DNA from: Rhabdonatronobacter sediminivivens
GTDB taxonomy: Bacteria; Pseudomonadota; Alphaproteobacteria; Rhodobacterales; Rhodobacteraceae
Assembly (NCBI RefSeq): GCF_013415485.1
Contig: NZ_JACBXS010000019.1
Location: 1-64,000 of the forward strand
DNA: 64,000 nt
Direction of reading: 5' to 3'
The notes under the pieces are model-generated. The model was not told where the DNA came from. It ran no database searches and saw only the letters and a program-made list of their open reading frames with translations. The position numbers and the translations under genes are program-made. Below, one piece after another: positions 57,728 to 64,000 of the stretch (position 1 is the stretch's first letter; each line of letters opens with the position of its first letter).

Positions 57728-57778
57728 CGCGCCCCCGAGGCGCGCGGGTGGGCGGGTGGGGCGCGGCTCGGGGGCGCG
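57728..57778. repeat. Hairpin repeat with G-quadruplex-type loop, copy 4
   Basis: Eighteen-base arms (57728-57745 and 57761-57778) contain GCGCCCCCGAG and a G.G mismatch at arm position 13, the reverse-complement equivalent of the C.C in copies 2 and 3. The loop is GGGTGGGCGGGTGGG on the plus strand, so this copy is inverted. It lies between the convergent ends of the second phosphatase and the polyamine-type permease. Confidence 0.9.
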
Positions 57779-57811
57779 TTGGCACCGTTGCAGGCAGCCC
57801 TCCGCCGGGGA

Positions 57812-58621
57812 TCAGCCCCCGCCGCGCCCCGCCCGCACCTGCCAGATCGTCTTGGCCAGGATCACCATTGCCACCACCACGATCAGCAAAACCGATATCG
57901 CCGCGATCGCCGGGTCGATATTGTCGCGCAGCCCCATCCACATCAGCCGCGGCAGAGTCACCGCCTCGATCGAGGTGATGAAGAGCGTGACCGCGATCTC
58001 CTCCCAGGACAGCACAAAGGTCAGGAACAGCGCGGCGAACAGGCTGAAGCGGATATTGGGCAGGATCACCCGGACCACCCGCGTCCACAGCCCCGCCCCC
58101 ATGGAGCGCGCCGCCAGATCCATCCGCCGGTCCAGCTGCGTCAGCCCCACCGAAATCAGCACCACCGCAAAGGGCGACACCATCACCACATGCGCCAGCA
58201 CCACCCCCGCCCAGCGGTCATAGGCGATGATCTCGTTGAATTGCGACAATGACACCAGAAAGAAATACAGCGTCAGCGCCGAGACCACCGGCGGCGCCAC
58301 CATGGGCAACAGCGCCAGCCCCATCAGCAACCCCGAAAACCGCGGCTGCAACACCCAGATGCCGATGGCAAAGGCCGCCGCCAGCGCCGTGGACAGCAGC
58401 GCCGAGGCCAGCCCCACCCGCACCGACAGCCACGCCCCCTGCCCCCAGACCGGGTTTTCCACCAGCGCCCGGTAATGGCGCAGGGACCATTCGTCAGTGG
58501 GGATGGACAGGAACCGCGTGGGCGTGAAGCTGACCGGGACCACCGCCACCAGCGGCATCATCAGGAACACCGCCAGCAACGCGGCAATGCACCCTGCAAG
58601 AAGTCCAGGACGCAGGGTCAT
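57812..58621 (-). CDS. Polyamine-type ABC transporter permease (PotC-like)
   Basis: A 269-residue permease with six spans and the coupling loop DLAARSMGAGLWTRVVRVILPNI (residues about 170-192). It belongs to the PotC/YdcV branch that imports putrescine, spermidine and related compounds. Overlaps the upstream permease by four bases. Confidence 0.88.
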   Translation of the reverse strand: MTLRPGLLAGCIAALLAVFLMMPLVAVVPVSFTPTRFLSIPTDEWSLRHYRALVENPVWGQGAWLSVRVGLASALLSTALAAAFAIGIWVLQPRFSGLLMGLALLPMVAPPVVSALTLYFFLVSLSQFNEIIAYDRWAGVVLAHVVMVSPFAVVLISVGLTQLDRRMDLAARSMGAGLWTRVVRVILPNIRFSLFAALFLTFVLSWEEIAVTLFITSIEAVTLPRLMWMGLRDNIDPAIAAISVLLIVVVAMVILAKTIWQVRAGRGGG

Positions 58622-59436
58622 CGCGGGGTCGTCCTTTCTCCGAACTGGCGCAAAAGCATGGCGATCAGCGCGCCCACACCCACCATCAACACCACGCTCA
58701 GCGCGGCGGCCAGCCCCCAGTCGGGGCTTTGGAACAGGCGCAGATAGATCAGCTCGGCCACCATGACGCTGCGCCCCCCGCCCAGAATGGCAGGCGTGAT
58801 GAAGAAGCCCAGCGCGAACACAAACACCAGCAGCGCCGCGCCCAGAATGCCAGGCCGCGTCATCGGCACAAATATCTGCCAGAAGATCCGCGTGCGCGAG
58901 GCACCAAAGCTGCGCGCCGCCATCAGCACGCGCTCATCCACATTGCGCATGGATGCAGCGATGGGAAACACCGCAAAGGGGATCAGGAAATGCACCATCC
59001 CCACGATCACCCCGAATTCGTTTCGCACCAGCACCAGCGGCCATTCGATGATCCCCAGCCCCTGCAGCCAGGTGTTCACCAGCCCGCGGTTCGAGAGCAT
59101 CGCCAGCCAGCCAAAGGCCCGCGTCAGCACCGAAATCCAGAAGGGGATGAGGATGCACAGCTCTACCAGCAACCGCCCCACCGGGCCGCTGCGCACCCAG
59201 ATCAGCGACAGCATATAGGCCGCCGCAACGGTAATCACCGTCACCAGCGCGCAGATGCGCAGCGTGCGCCACAGCACGCTTTGCACCAGCGGATCAGCCA
59301 GCACGGCCCTATAATTCTGCACCCCCGGTTCCGGCAGGGTGAAGCTCCAGCGCATCACGCCCAGAAAGGGGATCAGATAGGCCGCCGCCAGAAACAGCAG
59401 CAGCGGGCCAAGGAGGATCGCGTGGCGACGGGTCAT
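58618..59436 (-). CDS. Polyamine-type ABC transporter permease (PotB-like)
   Basis: A 272-residue permease with six spans and the coupling loop LMAARSFGASRTRIFWQIFVPMT (residues about 172-194). It belongs to the PotB/YdcU branch. It follows the binding-protein gene after 58 bases that contain a hairpin, and overlaps the PotC-like gene. Confidence 0.88.
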   Translation of the reverse strand: MTRRHAILLGPLLLFLAAAYLIPFLGVMRWSFTLPEPGVQNYRAVLADPLVQSVLWRTLRICALVTVITVAAAYMLSLIWVRSGPVGRLLVELCILIPFWISVLTRAFGWLAMLSNRGLVNTWLQGLGIIEWPLVLVRNEFGVIVGMVHFLIPFAVFPIAASMRNVDERVLMAARSFGASRTRIFWQIFVPMTRPGILGAALLVFVFALGFFITPAILGGGRSVMVAELIYLRLFQSPDWGLAAALSVVLMVGVGALIAMLLRQFGERTTPR

Positions 59437-59456
59437 GGGGCGGGTCCTTCAGGCCC

Positions 59457-59479
59457 GCCGCCCCCGGGCGGGGGGCGGC
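59457..59479 (-). terminator. Intercistronic hairpin after the polyamine-type binding protein gene
   Basis: A perfect nine-base-pair stem, GCCGCCCCC/GGGGGCGGC, with a five-base loop lies between the binding-protein stop and the PotB-like start. No T-tract is present. Its position matches the aapJ-aapQ hairpin, so it may protect the upstream message or reduce read-through. Confidence 0.5.
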
Positions 59480-59494
59480 GGTGCAGCCGGCCAA

Positions 59495-60610
59495 TCAGGC
59501 CGAGATGATGCGCAGGTATTCGTCCAGCGCGGCGCCGTAGTTTTCTTCATACCAGGCCATGTCCAGCGGGATCTGCACGGCAAAGTTCTCCGGGTCCACC
59601 GGGTTGAAGCGGGCTTCCTCGGGCGCCAGCAGCGCGTCGGCTTCGGGGTTTGCGGGCCCCTGCGCCATCATGCGGAACATGACCAGCTGCTTTTCCGGAT
59701 CCTGGGCCGAGGCGATGAACTCCATCGCGGCCTCGGGGCCCGCCGGGTTGTTGGCCAGCACACCGAAGGCGCCGGGCGCCACCAGCCCCTCATCCCAGAT
59801 GAAACCGATCTCGCCGCCCGAGTCTTCCTCGATCAGCTTGGCGCGGGTGGACCAGATCAGCGCCATGGAGGCATCGCCGTTCAACAGCAGCGACTGGCTT
59901 TCCGCCCCGCCGCCCCAGAAGCCGATGACATTGCCCTTGAAGGCGTCGATCTTGGCATGCGCGCGCTCCAGGTCCAGCGGATAGAGCTCATCGCGCGGGA
60001 CGCCATCGGCCAGCAGCGCGGCTTCCCACATACCCACGCCCCACTGATACATGGCGCGGCGGCCGGGGTATTTCTCCACATCGAAGAAATCGGCCATGCC
60101 CTTGGGCGGATCGTCCCCGAAGCGGCGTTTGTCATAGGCGATGATGTAGCTGTAGAAATAGGCCGAGGCCGAGTAGTCCCAGCCGAACCCTTCGCGCATC
60201 TTGCCGCGGTCCACCACGTCATAGTCGATGGGGGTCATCAGCCCGCGCGCCCCCAGCGCCTCGGCCGAGAACGGGTCCACATCGACCACATCCCAGCTGG
60301 GCCGCCCGGTTTCGGCCTGCGCGGCAATCGCGCCCTCGGTCGGCCCCGAGCCGTCCTGCCGCACGACGATGCCGGTCGCGGCCTCGAACGCCTCGCCATA
60401 GGCGGCGGTATAGGCCGGGCCGGCATCGCCGCCCCAGTTCACCATGACCAGCTGCGAGGGCTGGGCGCTGGCCGGGCCTGCGCGCATCCCCAGCGCGGTG
60501 GTGCCCATGAGCATGGCCAGCCCGGTGGCGAATTCGCGCCGGGTGATCTGGCCGCGCGCCAGCCGGGTCTTCAGGATATCAAGCGCGTCTTTCTGGAATG
60601 GTCCGTGCAT
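59495..60610 (-). CDS. Polyamine-type ABC transporter, extracellular solute-binding protein
   Basis: A 371-residue PotD-like binding protein. The N-terminus has a twin-arginine motif, TRREFATG (residues about 23-30), then a hydrophobic stretch ending in PASA, indicating Tat export. The mature start QLVMVNWGGDAGPAY and the acidic ligand region SWDVVDVDPFSAEAL are typical. The ligand is probably a polyamine or amino-compound; the linked M20 amidohydrolase suggests an amide substrate. Confidence 0.87.
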   Translation of the reverse strand: MHGPFQKDALDILKTRLARGQITRREFATGLAMLMGTTALGMRAGPASAQPSQLVMVNWGGDAGPAYTAAYGEAFEAATGIVVRQDGSGPTEGAIAAQAETGRPSWDVVDVDPFSAEALGARGLMTPIDYDVVDRGKMREGFGWDYSASAYFYSYIIAYDKRRFGDDPPKGMADFFDVEKYPGRRAMYQWGVGMWEAALLADGVPRDELYPLDLERAHAKIDAFKGNVIGFWGGGAESQSLLLNGDASMALIWSTRAKLIEEDSGGEIGFIWDEGLVAPGAFGVLANNPAGPEAAMEFIASAQDPEKQLVMFRMMAQGPANPEADALLAPEEARFNPVDPENFAVQIPLDMAWYEENYGAALDEYLRIISA

Positions 60611-60659
60611 TTTCGTGGTCTCCCAGGTTGGTTATGCGGTCTTGTCTTGGGGGCGCCTG

Positions 60660-61709
<1,050 letters not shown>

Positions 61710-61775
61710 GCCCCTGTCCTGTTGCCCGGGTCCTGCTGCCCGCCTGTGCCCTGTAGCGTAGGGACCGGTGCAACC

Positions 61776-62720
61776 TCATGGCAACCGAAAGTTTTTCGCC
61801 CGGTTGTGAAACGGAATTTGCCGTTCTGACCCTGCCCGATTCTCCAGCAACTCGCCCCGCAACCAGTCGCGAAAGGCAGCGCTGGCGGGATTGCCGGCCT
61901 TGTCCTGCGGCAGGATGATGAAATAGGACTGCGCCGAACGCACCGCCAGATCGAAGGGTCGCACCAGTTGCCCGGCGGCCATGGCCTGCTGACAGATGAA
62001 CACATCGCCCATGGCCACCCCCTGCGCCATAAGCGCCGCGGCAAAGACAAGGTTCATGTCCGAAAAGCTGATCCCCCGCCGGGCCGAGGGGCGCGGCAGA
62101 CCGGCCAGGCGGAACCAGGCCTCCCAATCCTCGAAATCATGCAGGTGCAGCAGTTCCACCCGCATGAGGTCCGCAGGCTCCTCCAGCCCGCCGATCCGGT
62201 TGAGCAGGATGGGGCTGCAGACGGGGACGAAATCAACCTCGACCAGCAGTTCGGCCTCCATGCCCGGGGCTTCGCTGTTGCCGAAGGTGATGAACAGGTC
62301 CACATCCGGGTTGGACGTGTCATCCAGTCGCCGCGGGGTGACGATGGACAGCGTCACATCCGGAAAGGCGCGGGCAAACCCGCCAATGCGCGGACACAGC
62401 CAGGAGGACGCAATCCCCGGCGGGCAACTGACGGTCAGCATCCCCGTGACCCCGCGCGCCGCATTGCGCATGGCCGCGCCCGAAATCATGCCCAGCGCGC
62501 GGCGCACTTCCTCGGCATAGGCGGCGCCCTGGGGGGTCAGCTCCACCCGCGTGCCGTTGCGGTTCAGCAGGCGGAAGTCCAGCGTGTTCTCCAGCAGCCG
62601 CAACTGGTGGCTGACGGCGCTGCGGGTCAGGTTCAGCTCCTCGGCGGCCTGCCAGACGGTGCCGTGGCGGGCGAAACATTCCAGCGCGCGCAGCGCCTGG
62701 GTAGAGGGGATGCGGGGCAT
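61776..62720 (-). CDS. LysR-family regulator (GcvA-like)
   Basis: A 314-residue LysR regulator. The N-terminal helix-turn-helix is AAEELNLTRSAVSHQLRLLE (residues about 25-44), followed by the substrate-binding domain (about 92-295). The RALECFARHGTV and SAVSHQ features fit the GcvA branch. It lies between the importer operon and the divergent M20 gene, so it probably controls both. Confidence 0.88.
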   Translation of the reverse strand: MPRIPSTQALRALECFARHGTVWQAAEELNLTRSAVSHQLRLLENTLDFRLLNRNGTRVELTPQGAAYAEEVRRALGMISGAAMRNAARGVTGMLTVSCPPGIASSWLCPRIGGFARAFPDVTLSIVTPRRLDDTSNPDVDLFITFGNSEAPGMEAELLVEVDFVPVCSPILLNRIGGLEEPADLMRVELLHLHDFEDWEAWFRLAGLPRPSARRGISFSDMNLVFAAALMAQGVAMGDVFICQQAMAAGQLVRPFDLAVRSAQSYFIILPQDKAGNPASAAFRDWLRGELLENRAGSERQIPFHNRAKNFRLP

Positions 62721-62874
62721 GGGCGGCTCCGTTCTGTGCGCACCAGATTAGCGGGGCGCGCAGGCGCTGACCAGCGCCAAGGTGAACAGGATTTGCCGAT
62801 GGCGGAAAAAGGTTTCACTGGCGGGACTCGCGGCGGGCGGCTACCGCTGGGGCATGGCAGTAGAGGAGAGCGCC

Positions 62875-64000
62875 GTGCCCGCAGCCCCGTTCACCCCCGC
62901 GCAAAACACCGCGCTGGCCGCGCTGGCCGCGCGCGGTGCGGAGATTTCGGACTGGTGCGCCACCATCTTCGACTTCGGCGAAACCGCCTGGCGCGAGTAT
63001 CGCTCGGCCGAGTGGTATGTGCAGCGCCTGCGGGATGAGGGGTTCACGGTCGAGGAAGGCTCGGGCGGGATGCCCACGGCGTTTTGCGCAGAATGGGGCA
63101 ACGGCGACGGCCCGGTGATCGGGCTTTATGCGGAATATGACGGCATCCCCGGCAACTGTCAGGCGCGCGAACCCCGCCGCGCCCCGCGCCCCGGGCTGGG
63201 GTTCCAGGCGGGCGGGCACACCGACCCGCATTCCGGGCTGGGCATGGCGGGCCTTGGCGCCGCGCTGGCGATCAAGGCGGCGATGGAACGTCACGGGATC
63301 AAGGGCGGCATCCACTTCACTGGTGAGCCGGCGGAGAAGCTGCGCGGATCAAAGCCCATCCACGCCGCGAAGGGCTATTACGACGGGCTGGCGGCGATCC
63401 TGTCCTTCCACCCCTTCTACATGGCACCGCTATGCAATACCGTGCGCTGGGACACCCATTGCGGCGCGGCCTATGGCATGGTCTATCGCTTCATCTGCGA
63501 CGCGCCGGAACGCTGGGGCGCCCATGACGCCTCTGGTAGCGGGGCGCCCATCCCGCAGGCGCACAGCGCCGTGCGCGCCCCCGGCGCGGGCGAGGCGCTG
63601 ACCCTCATGTTCACCGCCTCCAAGGCGCTGCGTGACTCGATGCTGCCCCATACCGGCGGCTGGTCGATCTCCGAGGCGGTGCTGACCCATACCCAGGCCA
63701 CCGCCGACAACCTGCCCGCAGGCCTGGCCGAGCTGCAATACATGATCCGCACCCCCACCCTGGCCATGGCCGAGGCCGCAACGGCCGCGCTGGACCGCAA
63801 CGCCGAAGCCGCCGCCGCCATGACCGGCTGCCGGTGGGAGCGGCACTGGGTCAGCAAATCCCGCCCCGGTCTGGCCAATCACGCCATGGCCGGTGCGGTC
63901 TGGGAGAACCTGCGCAGCCTTGGCGCGCCCGAATGGGGCCCGGATGCCCGTGCCATCGCCCAATCCATCCAGCGTGAGCTGGGGTTGGAGCCCATGGCCG
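62875..64000 (+). CDS. M20-family amidohydrolase (AbgB-like), 3'-truncated by window end
   Basis: At least 375 residues of a metal-dependent M20 peptidase. Motifs are IGLYAEYDGIPGN (residues about 82-94), the metal His region GGHTDPHSGLGMAG (about 112-125) and HFTGEPAEKLRGSK (about 144-157, with the catalytic Glu). The layout resembles AbgB, a p-aminobenzoyl-glutamate hydrolase subunit. The GTG at 62875 is preferred because AGAGGAGAG lies four bases upstream; an in-frame ATG at 62854 is the alternative. No stop occurs before the window ends. It is divergent from the LysR gene and likely processes the importer's substrate. Confidence 0.85.
   Translation, partial: MPAAPFTPAQNTALAALAARGAEISDWCATIFDFGETAWREYRSAEWYVQRLRDEGFTVEEGSGGMPTAFCAEWGNGDGPVIGLYAEYDGIPGNCQAREPRRAPRPGLGFQAGGHTDPHSGLGMAGLGAALAIKAAMERHGIKGGIHFTGEPAEKLRGSKPIHAAKGYYDGLAAILSFHPFYMAPLCNTVRWDTHCGAAYGMVYRFICDAPERWGAHDASGSGAPIPQAHSAVRAPGAGEALTLMFTASKALRDSMLPHTGGWSISEAVLTHTQATADNLPAGLAELQYMIRTPTLAMAEAATAALDRNAEAAAAMTGCRWERHWVSKSRPGLANHAMAGAVWENLRSLGAPEWGPDARAIAQSIQRELGLEPMA

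Overview
The window is GC-rich chromosomal DNA from an alphaproteobacterium, almost certainly Rhodobacterales (Rhodobacter/Paracoccus/Roseobacter type). Evidence for this is the regB-senC-regA redox cluster with a 184-residue RegA, the four-gene aapJQMP amino-acid transporter, a two-domain ALDH16-like enzyme beside deoC, and candidate Mur, FNR and CtrA sites. No rRNA, tRNA or CRISPR array was seen. The only mobile DNA is the 3' tip of an IS630-type transposase at the left edge.

Layout. 1-7074: transposase tip, a small hypothetical, pdeM and an Lhr-like helicase (ligase-associated DNA-damage set) downstream of oxyR, with katG divergent. 7176-12532: aap amino-acid importer and a membrane hypothetical. 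12667-15413: low-molecular-weight tyrosine phosphatase plus a BY-kinase with a Gly-Tyr tail (polysaccharide export control). 15633-21397: hydratase-family enzyme, hydroxynitrile-lyase-like cupin, BaiN-type flavoprotein, a decayed glgB fragment and a glucosylglycerol-hydrolase-like GH13 protein. 21542-24337: regB/senC-regA. 24390-31293: cpdB, nudC, a histone-deacetylase-family protein and a MoxR/VWA pair. 31562-33535: CapD-type sugar dehydratase behind an AT-rich leader. 33604-37753: manganese-type ABC importer with a Mur-like box. 37837-39667: kinase-less PAS protein behind a CtrA-like box. 39750-43547: lone azlD, ALDH16-like, deoC. 43798-47481: ferric-iron ABC importer. 47625-50926: overlapping pcaD-like, threonine dehydratase-like, hydrolase and haloacid dehalogenase genes. 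51103-51942: FKBP isomerase and a TraR/DksA zinc-finger gene with an FNR-like box. 52068-57692: PhnCDE-type importer with two related PTP-fold phosphatases and a GntR regulator. 57812-64000: polyamine-type importer, LysR regulator and a divergent M20 amidohydrolase that runs off the end.

Two things stand out. First, four intergenic hairpins (1111-1184, 27589-27639, 55180-55230, 57728-57778) share one design: long GC-rich arms around a loop of four G (or C) triplets able to form a G-quadruplex. Three of them share arm sequence and the same central mismatch, and those three lie between convergent gene ends. Second, the 52-57.7 kb block looks like a self-contained regulon. A phosphonate-type importer is flanked by two paralogous PTP-fold enzymes and a GntR regulator, a TATACAG-centred element recurs in front of its transcription units, and no C-P lyase gene is visible.
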